From: Burkholderia sp. 4M9327F10
Lineage (GTDB): Bacteria > Pseudomonadota > Gammaproteobacteria > Burkholderiales > Burkholderiaceae
Direction: 5' to 3'
Assembly: GCF_005503145.1 (NCBI RefSeq)
Contig: NZ_SCNV01000024.1
Location: 53,255-117,254, forward strand
Length of the DNA stretch: 64,000 nucleotides
Part shown: in pieces, positions 51,739 to 60,546 of the stretch
Numbering within the stretch: the stretch's first letter is position 1
How the letters are laid out: each line of letters opens with the position of its first letter
The notes under the pieces: generated by a model
Seen by the model: the letters and a program-made list of their open reading frames with translations, nothing else
Database searches by the model: none
What the model was told of the DNA's origin: nothing
Position numbers and translations under genes: made by a program

Positions 51739-53085
51739 ATGTCTACGTCTGCCCAGTCACGCCCGCCGCGCCAGTTGCGCCTTGGCGCCTTCATGCGCCC
51801 CGTGACGATACACACCGGCGCCTGGCGTTATCCGGGTGCCTACCCCGATGCCAACTTCAATTTCGCGCACATGAAGCGCTTTGCACAGACACTCGAGCGC
51901 GGACGCTTCGACGCCTTCTTCATGGCCGATCATCTCGCCGTGCTCAACATGCCGGTGGAGTCGTTAAAGCGCAGTCACACGGTTACTTCGTTCGAACCGA
52001 TGACCTTGCTGCCGGCGCTTGCTGCCGTGACCGAACGCCTTGGTTTGGTCGCCACGGCGTCCACCACGTTCGACGCGCCGTATCACGTCGCGCGCCGCTT
52101 CGCCTCGCTCGATCACATCAGCGGCGGCCGGGCCGGCTGGAATCTCGTCACCACCTCGAACCCCGACGCCGCGCTTAACTTCGGCCTCGAAGAGCATGTC
52201 GAGCACGACGAACGATATCGGCGGGCACGCGAATTCTTCGATGTCGTCACCGGACTATGGGATAGCTGGGCTGACGACGCGCTGCTTCGCGACGTCGAGT
52301 CCGGCATCTTCTTCGATCCTGACAAGCTGCATGTGCTCGATCACAAGGGCGAATACTATTCGGTGCGCGGGCCGCTCAATATTGCACGCCCGGTGCAAGG
52401 CTGGCCGGTGATCGTGCAGGCCGGCTCATCCGAAGCGGGCCGGCAGATTGCCGCCGAAACCGCCGAAGCGGTTTTCACGGCGCAGACGACGCTCGCCGAC
52501 GGCCAGCGCTTTTACGCGGATGTCAAAGGCCGCATGGAGAAACTCGGGCGTTCGCGCGATCATATGAAGATCTTGCCCGCCGCGTTCGTGGTGGTGGGCG
52601 ACACGCTCGATGAAGCGCTGGAAAAGCGTGCCCGCCTGGACACGTTCGTGCATTACGACAGCGGCATCGCCTCGCTTTCGATTGCGCTCGGACACGATGT
52701 GTCGGGCCTGGACCCGGATGGCCCGCTGCCGGAGATTCCGGAGAGCAATGCGAGCCGTACCAGCCGGCAGCGTGTGGTGGAATGGGCCCAGCGGGACAAT
52801 CTGACGATCCGGCAACTGGCGCAGCGTATTGGCGGTTACTCGGGGCTCGAAATGGTCGGCACGCCGGCGATGATCGCCGATCAGATGGAAGCGTGGCTCG
52901 TCGGCGAGGGCTCGGACGGCTTTAACGTGATGTTCCCCTATCTGCCGGGCGGCCTCGACGATTTCGTCGACAAGGTGATTCCGGAGCTGCAGCGGCGCGG
53001 TATTTTCCGGCGTGAATACGAAGGGGCGACGCTGCGCGAAAATCTCGGCTTGCCGCGGCCGGAAAACCGCTTTTTCCGCGCTTGA
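51739..53085 (+). CDS. LLM-class flavin-dependent monooxygenase, NtaA/SnaA/DszA type (copy 2)
   Basis: Protein of 448 residues, same family and length as the product of 42802-44136. Shared segments include GLVATASTTFDAPYHVARRFASLDHISGGRAGWNLVTT and, at the end, EGSDGFNVMFPYLPGGLDDFVDKVIPELQRRG. Differences are spread along the protein, so this is an older paralogue and not a recent duplication. It is transcribed away from the ssuACB operon and the methyltransferase-like gene. A reduced-flavin supplier is not encoded nearby. Substrate unknown; an organosulfur compound is likely by family and context. Confidence 0.9.
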   Translation: MSTSAQSRPPRQLRLGAFMRPVTIHTGAWRYPGAYPDANFNFAHMKRFAQTLERGRFDAFFMADHLAVLNMPVESLKRSHTVTSFEPMTLLPALAAVTERLGLVATASTTFDAPYHVARRFASLDHISGGRAGWNLVTTSNPDAALNFGLEEHVEHDERYRRAREFFDVVTGLWDSWADDALLRDVESGIFFDPDKLHVLDHKGEYYSVRGPLNIARPVQGWPVIVQAGSSEAGRQIAAETAEAVFTAQTTLADGQRFYADVKGRMEKLGRSRDHMKILPAAFVVVGDTLDEALEKRARLDTFVHYDSGIASLSIALGHDVSGLDPDGPLPEIPESNASRTSRQRVVEWAQRDNLTIRQLAQRIGGYSGLEMVGTPAMIADQMEAWLVGEGSDGFNVMFPYLPGGLDDFVDKVIPELQRRGIFRREYEGATLRENLGLPRPENRFFRA

Positions 53086-53281
53086 GTGCGGGCGTTGTGC
53101 CGGGTGGGCGCACGACAATTGAAACCAGTCGCGTCGTTCATGCGTATAAGTGACGAGCGCCTGGCGGCCGGGCTCGGCAAGACCGCCGTCGCTCGTTCAT
53201 GCAGGTAAGCAATGTCCCGTGTATTTCCGGCGGCCGCGCACGCTGGCCGTACCCGACCCACTTCTTTGTGCTGGAGGCAAC

Positions 53282-53599
53282 ATGAAGCTGACATCGAAGC
53301 TATTGCAGGCCGTATTGTGTGCAGCAGCGCTGGGCGCCGCCGCTCAGGCGGGCGCCCAGGGCCTCACCCCGCAGGACGATGTGAATGCGCCGCAAAACGG
53401 CAAACAGTTGATGCCGAACGCGCCGCTCGGCAGCGAATACCCGTCGCACGGCAACCAGCAGGCGGGTGAAATGAACCTGAACCCGGTCGACCCGCGCGCG
53501 CAACTGGTGAACGGGCTGCCGAACAATGCCGAGGCGGGCGGTTACGGTTCACCGCTGGCGGGCGTGCGCACTTATGTGCAACCGCCGCCGGCGAACTGA
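53282..53599 (+). CDS. Small exported protein of unknown function
   Basis: Protein of 105 residues with CTGGAGG upstream of the ATG at 53282. Signal peptide MKLTSKLLQAVLCAAALGAAAQAGA; the mature part is rich in Asn, Pro, Gln and Gly (ALGSEYPSHGNQQAG, VNGLPNNAEAGGYGSP) and probably unfolded. No family recognised. A longer frame to 53150 has no ribosome site and is not used. Confidence 0.7.
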   Translation: MKLTSKLLQAVLCAAALGAAAQAGAQGLTPQDDVNAPQNGKQLMPNAPLGSEYPSHGNQQAGEMNLNPVDPRAQLVNGLPNNAEAGGYGSPLAGVRTYVQPPPAN

Positions 53600-53755
53600 T
53601 TGACGGCGCGACGGCGAACAATCCGGTAAGGCTCGACGGCAGCCTGCGCATTCGCGGGCGCGGCGGTTTCGCGCGGGCGCGGCGCGCGGGCCGCCGCGGT
53701 GCGCGTGGCGTGGCCCATACGCTACAATGCCGTCAGCCTGAAAACCGGAATATCA

Positions 53756-54346
53756 ATGAAGATCCGCACTTTATCTCTCGCATGCGTAACGACCGCCGCC
53801 GTGCTGCTCGCGGGGTGTACGGCCTTCTACAAGAACACCAGCGCGTGTGAACAGATGATGCGCAGCAAGCTGGCTGACGTGTCGCCCGAACAGTTCCCCG
53901 AGGCGTCGATCGACAAGCTCTCCGTCGACCATACAGGTACCGGTATCCACGGCACGCGGGTTGTCGTGGAGGCCTCGCTTTCGCATATGCAGACCGCCTC
54001 GGAAGTGGCGGCGGCGTCCGCGCCGAAGGGCGCTTCGGGGGTAGCGGCCGCATCGGATGCTACGGCTGACTCAGCCGCTACGGCGAGCGCCGCTTCGGGC
54101 GTTGCGGCCGGCGCGGCCGTGGCCCCCTCGGCCGCTTCCGCGGCCGTGCCGGCCACGGCGCTCGCGGCCGCCTCGGGCGCTTCCGCTACCGCGGCAACTG
54201 CAAAACCGGTCAAACCCAAGAAAGTGGTGAAGGCCGCGGCTGTCGAATGCACCTTCACGGGGTTGAATCTGGCGTCGTTCCGCTGGCTGGCGCCGGCAGA
54301 GCTCGTCAAGACCAACGAGGACGCCGCAAACGACAGCACGGAGTAA
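53756..54346 (+). CDS. Lipoprotein with Ala/Ser/Thr-rich linker
   Basis: Protein of 196 residues starting MKIRTLSLAC; the lipobox LLAGC gives Cys21. A short first domain (CEQMMRSKLADVSPEQFPEASIDKLSVDHTGTGIHGTRVVVEAS) is followed by about 70 residues of Ala/Ser/Thr/Val-rich low complexity, then a short C-terminal domain with CTFTGLNLASFRWLAPAELV. The linker suggests an envelope-spanning or cell-wall-facing protein. A TACAAT -10-like box lies at 53723-53728. It is convergent with the glycosyltransferase gene. Confidence 0.72.
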   Translation: MKIRTLSLACVTTAAVLLAGCTAFYKNTSACEQMMRSKLADVSPEQFPEASIDKLSVDHTGTGIHGTRVVVEASLSHMQTASEVAAASAPKGASGVAAASDATADSAATASAASGVAAGAAVAPSAASAAVPATALAAASGASATAATAKPVKPKKVVKAAAVECTFTGLNLASFRWLAPAELVKTNEDAANDSTE

Positions 54347-54468
54347 GCGCTGCCGCCCTCGGCGTTGCGTTTCGCGGCATGGATTTCGCAGCGCCGGACT
54401 TCAGCGCCGCGATGCTCAGGCGCCCGGCCGTTCACCATCAGTAGCAGGGGCGTGCTCGCCCCTTATCC

Positions 54469-56349
54469 TCAGACTACGCTCACGGCCTGCGCCGGTTTAG
54501 CCCTGCGCTTGCGGGCCTCGCGCACCAGTCTCAAGACGCGCTCGCCGAAAGCTTCCGGGCATCCTTCAAAGAACCGCTCGACCGCGCTGGTTTCGATCAG
54601 CTGTCGGCGCAACGCTTCGCGTTCGTCGTGCTGGCCGATCATGCGCACGGCGGCCTCGATATAGGCTTCCACAGTGCCGGCCGTGGTCCACCCAGGCATG
54701 CCGGCGCGTTCGAACAATGCACCGTCGATATGCTCGAACACCTCGGGACCGGTCTTGCACACGCCTGGCAGGCCGATCGTGAAGGCGTCGACAATCCCGT
54801 TGGTGTTGCCGAACGGGAACGGGCTCAGGAACAGGTCCGAGTCGTCGACCCGCGCCAGGTACGAGGCGTAATCGTGAAAGCCATGCGTCACGGCGCCCGG
54901 CACGGCCTTGCCGATCACGCGGCGCATGTGCAGCAGCGGCAAGCCCTGGCGCGCGCCGGTCATGAAGTGGAACTGCACGGGCATGCTCGCGCGTTCCTGA
55001 ATCTGCCTGCAGGCATCGAGGAACGCCGGATTGAGCTTCATGGTGCTTGCCGTGACGATGATCCGGATCGTCTCGCGCCGCTCCGGCACGCGCGGGGCGA
55101 TTTCCGGCAGTGCCTGCGACGGCCGGTAGGGCTGGCCGTCCCTGGGTAGTTCGAGCAGGCGTTCGCTGAAACAGGCGGGGTCGCCGACGTAGTTTTCCTC
55201 GACGCTGATGTAGTCGATCTTGTCCGAATGGGTGGTGGCCGGATGTCCGAGGGCTGCGATCTGCAGCGGCGCGATGCGCAGGTTCGACATGAACACGGTC
55301 AGCACGAACATGCCGACGCTCGGCATATACAGCACCTCGGGCTGCTCGGCCTCGGCGAAAGCGCGGATTGTCCTCAGGCAATCGCCGAGGTAATCGGGCT
55401 TCTCGAGCTCGATAAAGCGGTCGAAGATCGCGCGGCCCGCGTCGTCGATCGCGTAGCCGAAACCGAAGCCGACCACTTCGAAGTGCTTGCGCGCCGCTTC
55501 GATGGTTCGCGAATGCGTGCGGTAGATTGAATGAGCGCCGCCGAACCATTCCGTCACCACGACCATCAACGGCTTCTTGCCATGCCGCGGGCCCTTTGCA
55601 ACAGGGGCCGGCGCGGGCAGATCGGTCAGCCCCAGCCGCTCGAGCTTGCGGCGCACCAGCACGTTGATGTCGCGCTTGATTGCATGACGCCGCGGCGTGT
55701 CGGCGTAGCTGCAGAACATATAGGTGTTGTGCAGCACGGCGGTGGGCAGGTCGTCCAGGTCGCCGATCTGCTGCAGTTTTCCGGGCAGCCATTCCAGCAG
55801 CGCTTCGCGTTTGCCGTGCGCGGGCGCCGAGCCATGGAATTGCGGCGCCATCAGCACCAGCGCGAGACAGGCCGCGACGGTTTTATCGTGCGCCCACAGC
55901 GCGGCGAAATCGACTTCCAGTTCCGATTCGCTCGAATAGAGCACGCACAGCTTCTCGATAAACTGATCGCCCGGCAGAAACTGCCGGTTCGTGGGGCCGC
56001 GCGGATTGAGGTGGCGGGTGACGTGATCTGCATTGCCGAAAGCGGTGGCGGAAAACAGCATGCCAATCCACTCGTGCAGCGTCAGCATGAGCCTGAAGAA
56101 TTCGTTGGCGGGCCGAAACTGCGGGTTGGCGAACAGCGTCAGAGCCGCGCTGGTCAGACGGGTACAGAAACGCTCGCGCTGTTCGTCCGGGGGCAGGCCG
56201 GTCATGCCCGATGCAGAAAAATCTTCGTCGAGCGCGCCACGCTTCTTGTGGATGAGCGCGAGCGCCGAGATGAACTTGAGCGCGGCTTGATCGTACGCGT
56301 GGGAGTAGACGAGTTGCTCGAAATCGTCGAGCGAGAAAGTTTCTTCCAT
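54469..56349 (-). CDS. HMW1C-like protein N-glycosyltransferase
   Basis: Protein of 626 residues, close to the usual 620-650 of HMW1C/NGT enzymes. The all-alpha N-terminal region (about 1-250) is followed by a GT-B fold of the GT41 type. Key HMW1C stretches are EWFGGAHSIYRTHSRTI (about 267-283), ASTMKLNPAF with Lys438, GFHDYASYLARVDDSDLFLSPFPFGNTNG (about 490-518) with Asn517, and VCKTGPEVFEHIDGALFERAGMP. The Lys and Asn appear to match UDP-binding Lys441 and Asn521 of the A. pleuropneumoniae enzyme. HMW1C enzymes add hexose to Asn in N-x-S/T sites of adhesins in the cytoplasm. No large adhesin gene is adjacent here, so the acceptor is unknown. Confidence 0.87.
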   Translation of the reverse strand: MEETFSLDDFEQLVYSHAYDQAALKFISALALIHKKRGALDEDFSASGMTGLPPDEQRERFCTRLTSAALTLFANPQFRPANEFFRLMLTLHEWIGMLFSATAFGNADHVTRHLNPRGPTNRQFLPGDQFIEKLCVLYSSESELEVDFAALWAHDKTVAACLALVLMAPQFHGSAPAHGKREALLEWLPGKLQQIGDLDDLPTAVLHNTYMFCSYADTPRRHAIKRDINVLVRRKLERLGLTDLPAPAPVAKGPRHGKKPLMVVVTEWFGGAHSIYRTHSRTIEAARKHFEVVGFGFGYAIDDAGRAIFDRFIELEKPDYLGDCLRTIRAFAEAEQPEVLYMPSVGMFVLTVFMSNLRIAPLQIAALGHPATTHSDKIDYISVEENYVGDPACFSERLLELPRDGQPYRPSQALPEIAPRVPERRETIRIIVTASTMKLNPAFLDACRQIQERASMPVQFHFMTGARQGLPLLHMRRVIGKAVPGAVTHGFHDYASYLARVDDSDLFLSPFPFGNTNGIVDAFTIGLPGVCKTGPEVFEHIDGALFERAGMPGWTTAGTVEAYIEAAVRMIGQHDEREALRRQLIETSAVERFFEGCPEAFGERVLRLVREARKRRAKPAQAVSVV

Positions 56350-56583
56350 CGGTTCAATCTTCTGTGGAAACTGGTACGGCTAAAGGTGTGGCTAAAGGTG
56401 TGGCTCACTGAGCCGGCGACGCAAGGCCTCGGGTTGGTCGCGCTGGCTGGACGCTCAAAAGATAAGCATGGCTAACGACTATGGGCCGATGTCGATCCAG
56501 GATCGAATTATCGCCGTTGGCCCATATCAAATATGCCTGGCCGGATATTTTGGGAATTTTCCGTGTCAGCGCGCGGCATTTAA

Positions 56584-57870
56584 TCAGAACGCGTAGTACG
56601 GCCCGGCGCCGGCTGAAGTGAGGCGGGCTTCAATGGCGGTGTAGATGCGCCGCCCATAGAAGAACGGCAGCCCCCAGCCGAAGCTGTTGCTCGAGATGCC
56701 CGCGAGATCGTTGAACGCGTTATCGGACGAATTGAAGAGCGCCGTCGCATTGTCCACCGAATAGGACACCGTTGCCGTGGCGCCGTCGCTGCCGCTGATG
56801 GTCGCGCTTTCGGTCTGTTGCGTGGCGGGGCAGTACCAGAGTCCGCATTCCGGCATTCCGGCGTCGGCAATGAACAACGCGTTCGAGCCGCTATCCAGAT
56901 AACTGAGGGAATAGGTCTGGCTGTTGCTGACCGTCGTGACATAGCCGTTTTGCGTATTCGCCCGCAGTACGGTCGCCTCGCCCAGCACGTTGTTCGCCTG
57001 GGTGCCGATGCCGAAGATCAGCGAGCCGCTCACGCTCGGCGCGCCGCCGGCGCCGATGGCCGGCAGATCGATCACGACGCCGTTGTTGTCGAGCGCAAAG
57101 GCGCTCACCGGGTTCGTGACCTGCTGGGCGACCGCCTGGACGCTTGCCTGACAGGCGCCGCTCGTGTCGCAACTGTAGTACCAGCGCGGCGTGGCGTTAT
57201 CTGCGCAGGTGCTGCCGCAATCCGCGGCAAACAGTCCGACACCGAGAATGCCGTTGCTGCGCAAACTGGCGGTGCTCTGCATGGCGACGCCGGCGCCGCT
57301 GCAGTCGGAGGGCACGGTGGGCACCGTGGGGTCGGCGATCACCTGGACCGGCAGTGCGGCGGCCAGTTGGCCGGCCATGCGCACGTCCGCGCTGCGTACC
57401 GCCCCCCAGGTGTAACCGCCGCCGAATACCGCGCACTCGCCGGCGTTGCCGCCGCCCGCCTGCAGCGCCGGCAACTGCAGCGTGGACGGCAGCGCCGAGG
57501 CGAGCAGCCGCAGACCCTGCGAGCCGGTGTCGACCTGCACGTTGTCGATGGTCGCGCAGTTGCTGGTGCCGGGCACGCAGACCGTGACGCTGGTTGTCAG
57601 CATATTCCGGGTCAAACCCGGCGCAGTGGTGACGGCGATCGGCTGGACGTTCGGCGTGCTGGACTGGGGAATTGCCGCCGGGCTGCTGGCCGCGCTGCCC
57701 GGCGTGCCGGGTGTGCTCGGGGCGCCGGAGGCTGTGGCCGGGGAGGCGGCGGCGCCGGTCGCGGCGCTGCTGGCGCCGCCGCTACCTCCGCCACCGCAGG
57801 CGGCGAGGGTGCCGCAGAGTGCGCCGGCGATCAGGAACAGGAATGGCAGGAATAGGGAGCGGGTCGACAT
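56584..57870 (-). CDS. DUF3443 lipoprotein with pepsin-like Asp motifs
   Basis: Protein of 428 residues with lipobox LAAC (Cys25) and a Gly/Ala/Ser/Pro-rich linker to about residue 75. The main domain resembles DUF3443. It contains QVDTGSQGLRLL (Asp114) and, 212 residues later, LSYLDSGSNALFIAD (Asp326), the two-lobe DTG/DSG arrangement of pepsin-like aspartic peptidases. Eight or more Cys suggest disulfides in the periplasm or at the surface. AGGAG precedes the start, 12 bases after the DUF2844 stop codon, so both are one operon. Peptidase activity is a hypothesis. Confidence 0.83.
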   Translation of the reverse strand: MSTRSLFLPFLFLIAGALCGTLAACGGGGSGGASSAATGAAASPATASGAPSTPGTPGSAASSPAAIPQSSTPNVQPIAVTTAPGLTRNMLTTSVTVCVPGTSNCATIDNVQVDTGSQGLRLLASALPSTLQLPALQAGGGNAGECAVFGGGYTWGAVRSADVRMAGQLAAALPVQVIADPTVPTVPSDCSGAGVAMQSTASLRSNGILGVGLFAADCGSTCADNATPRWYYSCDTSGACQASVQAVAQQVTNPVSAFALDNNGVVIDLPAIGAGGAPSVSGSLIFGIGTQANNVLGEATVLRANTQNGYVTTVSNSQTYSLSYLDSGSNALFIADAGMPECGLWYCPATQQTESATISGSDGATATVSYSVDNATALFNSSDNAFNDLAGISSNSFGWGLPFFYGRRIYTAIEARLTSAGAGPYYAF

Positions 57871-57882
57871 GAGCGCGCTCCT

Positions 57883-58392
57883 TCAGGGCAGGTCGTCAGG
57901 GGTCACGCCGGCGGGCAGCGCACCCGGCAGCCAGGCGCGGCCCACGTAGCTGCGCATCTGGCCGCCCGACTCCACCACCACATCGGGCTGAACCACGCGC
58001 GAGGCGTGCAGGTCGTGCGCTGCCGGGAAACCCGCGGTGGCGCCGCTCCGGTAGGAGGCGTCATAGGCGCCCAGCAGCGCCGGCAGATCAGGCATGGTCG
58101 GGCCCTGCCAGGTGTAGGCGAAGATCTCGCCGGTGTTCGACGCGTACTCGTTGATCGTCGTGCCGCCCGCGTCGACGTTCGTGCGCCTCAGCACGGCGCC
58201 GTTCAGCAGCGGCGCCGCTGCGGCCCCCGCCGAGGTGGCTGCGGTCCCGGCCCCGGGGGCGGCGATAGCCCCGCCGAGCTCGGCGTGGGCGCATGTCATG
58301 GAAAGTAAGGCGGCAAGCGCCGCCGCTCGTGCGGCGCCGCGGCTGAACGATTGGAGGGCGCTCCTCGATACCCGCATGGCTGGCCTCGTCAT
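57883..58392 (-). CDS. DUF2844 exported protein
   Basis: Protein of 169 residues with an N-terminal signal (about residues 18-37, ending CAHA). The mature part contains INEYASNTGEIFAYTWQGPTMPDLPALLGAY and YVGRAWLPGALPAGVTPDDL, which look like DUF2844. Genes for DUF2844 and DUF3443 proteins commonly sit together in Burkholderia; here DUF2844 is first. The start may be 58392 or, in frame, 58377. Function unknown; a chaperone, propeptide or substrate role for the DUF3443 protein is possible. Confidence 0.8.
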   Translation of the reverse strand: MTRPAMRVSRSALQSFSRGAARAAALAALLSMTCAHAELGGAIAAPGAGTAATSAGAAAAPLLNGAVLRRTNVDAGGTTINEYASNTGEIFAYTWQGPTMPDLPALLGAYDASYRSGATAGFPAAHDLHASRVVQPDVVVESGGQMRSYVGRAWLPGALPAGVTPDDLP

Positions 58393-58821
58393 TTTTTTAA
58401 GACAGTGAATTTAAGATATCACTGAGGTTTCCTGAGCAATGCTGGCAAGGCTAAGAGCGGTAATTTGAAATATCAAAAAAGTCCGCCGTGCAATTCTGGA
58501 ATCGCCCGGAAAAACAAGGGGATAGTGCATCTGACAGGGTTGTCTGATGTTGGTGTGGGGAACGTTGCGAAGTGTTAAATCGGGCGCGCCAGAGGGCCGT
58601 CAAGGTGCGCCGTCCAGCGGGTATTGGCATGTGTCAAATGACCCGTTTCGATGCGTCGGCCGCGGACTCGCCGGACGCCGGAATCACCCCCAGAAAGCCG
58701 CCTTTGCGACCGTCTCCGGCGGGGGCCATACCGGCTTTTTGCACAGGTTCGCCCGGGACCGGTAAAATCACGGGTTGATCCACGGAAACTTGCCGTGGCG
58801 TAGCGGAAGGATTCCCTGAAC
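58393..58821. other. Divergent intergenic region between DUF2844 gene and bamC
   Basis: No coding region is supported in these 429 bases. Near the DUF2844 start lies an inverted repeat, CAGTGA at 58403-58408 with TCACTG at 58419-58424, in an AT-rich stretch that may hold its promoter. The bamC promoter candidate is at 58739-58768. Confidence 0.5.
58739..58768 (+). promoter_or_regulatory. Candidate bamC promoter
   Basis: TTGCAC (58739-58744) and TAAAAT (58763-58768) are 18 bases apart, about 54 bases before the bamC ATG. The -10 box is good, the -35 box weak. Confidence 0.4.
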
Positions 58822-60060
58822 ATGACTGATCTTCGTCTTACCAAGCGGTTTGCAGCATTGCTGATGGCAGGCGGCCTGGTCGCCGGTTGCGGTACCTCGT
58901 CGCCGACCAAGATTGACTACAGAAGCGACTCCAAATCGAAACAGGTGTCGCTGGCCGTGCCGCCGAACCTGATCGATGAGACGTCCGATCAGCGCTCGCT
59001 TCCGCCACAGGGCGGCGAGACCTCGTTGTCCACGCTCAACCAGGTGCAGGCCCAGGCGCCGGTTTCGGACCTGACCGTGGTGCCGCAGGTCAAGGGCATG
59101 CATATCCAGCGTGACGGTACGGAAAGCTGGCTGGTGATCGACGGCAAGACGCCGGATCAGGTCTGGCCGCAAATCCGCCGTTTCTGGCAGGAACAGGGCT
59201 TCCTGCTGGTGGTCGACCAGCGCGACAAGGGCGTGATGGAGACCGACTGGAACGAAACCCACGCGCAGATCAACGACGGCCTGATCCGCAACACGCTCTC
59301 GAAAGCCATGGGCAACTCGTATGTCGCCTCCGAGCGCAACAAGTACCGCACCCGTCTCGAAATCGCCCCGAACGGCGGCACCTACGTGTTCGTCAGCCAG
59401 AAGGGCATGCAGGAAGCCCTGAGCGGCGCCAACAACGAATCGACCACGTGGCAGCCCAAGCCGAACGATCCGGGCCTCGAAACCGAGTACCTGAAGCGCC
59501 TGATGGCGTCGCTCGCGCTGGCCGATTCGCGTGCCGGCGCTGGCGACACGCAGGGCGCGGCCTTGTCGCCGGCCGGCGCGCAAACGGCTCCGGCAGCGGC
59601 AGGTGCAGCGGCGGCAGGCGCGAACTCGGCTGCGGCCAAAACGGCGGCCCAGAACGTCGCGCTGGCGGCGCAGCAGCCTACGCCGGATCTGGACGCGGCG
59701 AATACGTCGGGGCAATACACGTCCACCGAGCTCACGCTCGGCGAGCCGTATGACCGCGCCTGGGTGCGCGTGGGCATCGCGCTCGACCGCAGCAACTTCA
59801 CGGTCGACAACCGCGACCGTACCCGCGGCCTGTATTCGGTGCGCTACGTGGATCCGAAGGATATGACGTCGGCCGAGCAGGGCTTCTGGAGTCAGGTGTT
59901 CCACGGCAAGACTGAAAAGGTCGCCAAGCAGTACCTCGTCAACGTGCGCGCGGTCACCCCTGACCAGACCCGCGTGGCGGTGGTCGACGACAAGGGCAAT
60001 ATCGATTCGTCGGCGCCGGCCAAGCAGATCATGAGCCTTGTGGTCGATCAGTTGCGCTGA
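58822..60060 (+). CDS. bamC: Outer-membrane protein assembly factor BamC
   Basis: Lipoprotein of 412 residues, lipobox VAGC with Cys23. The unstructured N-terminal segment that contacts BamD is recognisable (TKIDYRSDSKSKQVSLAVPPNLI), followed by a first helix-grip domain (SWLVIDGKTPDQVWPQIRRFWQEQGF...GTYVFVSQKG) and, after an Ala-rich linker of about 60 residues, a second one (YTSTELTLGEPYDRAWVRVGIALDRSNF...). It is part of the BAM complex that inserts outer-membrane beta-barrels. Longer than the E. coli protein (344 residues) mainly because of the linker. A strong terminator follows. dapA, often its upstream neighbour, is not here. Confidence 0.94.
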   Translation: MTDLRLTKRFAALLMAGGLVAGCGTSSPTKIDYRSDSKSKQVSLAVPPNLIDETSDQRSLPPQGGETSLSTLNQVQAQAPVSDLTVVPQVKGMHIQRDGTESWLVIDGKTPDQVWPQIRRFWQEQGFLLVVDQRDKGVMETDWNETHAQINDGLIRNTLSKAMGNSYVASERNKYRTRLEIAPNGGTYVFVSQKGMQEALSGANNESTTWQPKPNDPGLETEYLKRLMASLALADSRAGAGDTQGAALSPAGAQTAPAAAGAAAAGANSAAAKTAAQNVALAAQQPTPDLDAANTSGQYTSTELTLGEPYDRAWVRVGIALDRSNFTVDNRDRTRGLYSVRYVDPKDMTSAEQGFWSQVFHGKTEKVAKQYLVNVRAVTPDQTRVAVVDDKGNIDSSAPAKQIMSLVVDQLR

Positions 60061-60097
60061 TCCACCGCGCGGCTCGCCGCGCGAATCGCTTTGCTGC

Positions 60098-60134
60098 AAA
60101 ACCCGCCTGGGTGGTTTCCAGGCGGGTTTTTTTA
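60098..60134 (+). terminator. Intrinsic terminator of bamC
   Basis: AAAACCCGCCTGG (60098-60110) and its complement (60118-60130) form a 13-bp stem with a 7-base loop, continuing into a run of eight T. This is a textbook rho-independent terminator, 37 bases after the bamC stop codon. Confidence 0.93.
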
Positions 60135-60240
60135 TGGCCATCGTCCTGGCGGCGCGGTGGCCGGGGCGCCCTTTGGGCGGATCGACCCGCTGCGCATGGA
60201 GCTTGCTTCTCAGGCCGGACCAACACCAAGGAGACCGGCC

Positions 60241-60399
60241 ATGTTCGATGTCATTCCCTACTGGATGTGGGCAGTCAGCCTGCTCGTCCTCGCGCTCGTA
60301 TGCGGCGCGGCCCTCTCGGCGCATGAGCCGCAGCACAGCGTCTTGCGTGCGCGCCAGCCGCAGCCGCGTGGCCAGCGCGGCAAATGGCGGCTGCGCTAG
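60241..60399 (+). CDS. 52-residue single-pass membrane protein
   Basis: A short reading frame from the ATG at 60241, preceded by CCAAGGAGACCGGCC with a clear ribosome site. The product begins MFDVIPYWMWAVSLLVLALV, a single membrane helix, and ends in a basic tail (Arg/Gln/Lys-rich, QPRGQRGKWRLR). The frame is open further upstream to 60091, but the ribosome site and hydrophobic start support this short version. No family recognised. Confidence 0.6.
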   Translation: MFDVIPYWMWAVSLLVLALVCGAALSAHEPQHSVLRARQPQPRGQRGKWRLR

Positions 60400-60431
60400 G
60401 CGCCGTCTTACTACCCTGTGTGCGGCCTGCG

Positions 60432-60456
60432 CGTAACGTGACGTTACGGCGTAACG
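60432..60456 (+). promoter_or_regulatory. Perfect 17-bp palindrome plus extra half-site
   Basis: CGTAACGT (60432-60439), a central G and ACGTTACG (60441-60448) form a perfect palindrome, followed at once by a third CGTAACG (60450-60456). It lies about 100 bases upstream of the sigma-54-type promoter, the usual distance for an enhancer-binding activator. Confidence 0.5.
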
Positions 60457-60546
60457 CGCCGCAAAAACCCCCTCCCTTATCCGCTCGCTAAAAAAATAGA
60501 CATAAAAATCAAAAGCTTGCGGTCGTGCGTCAACGATGTTTTAGCT

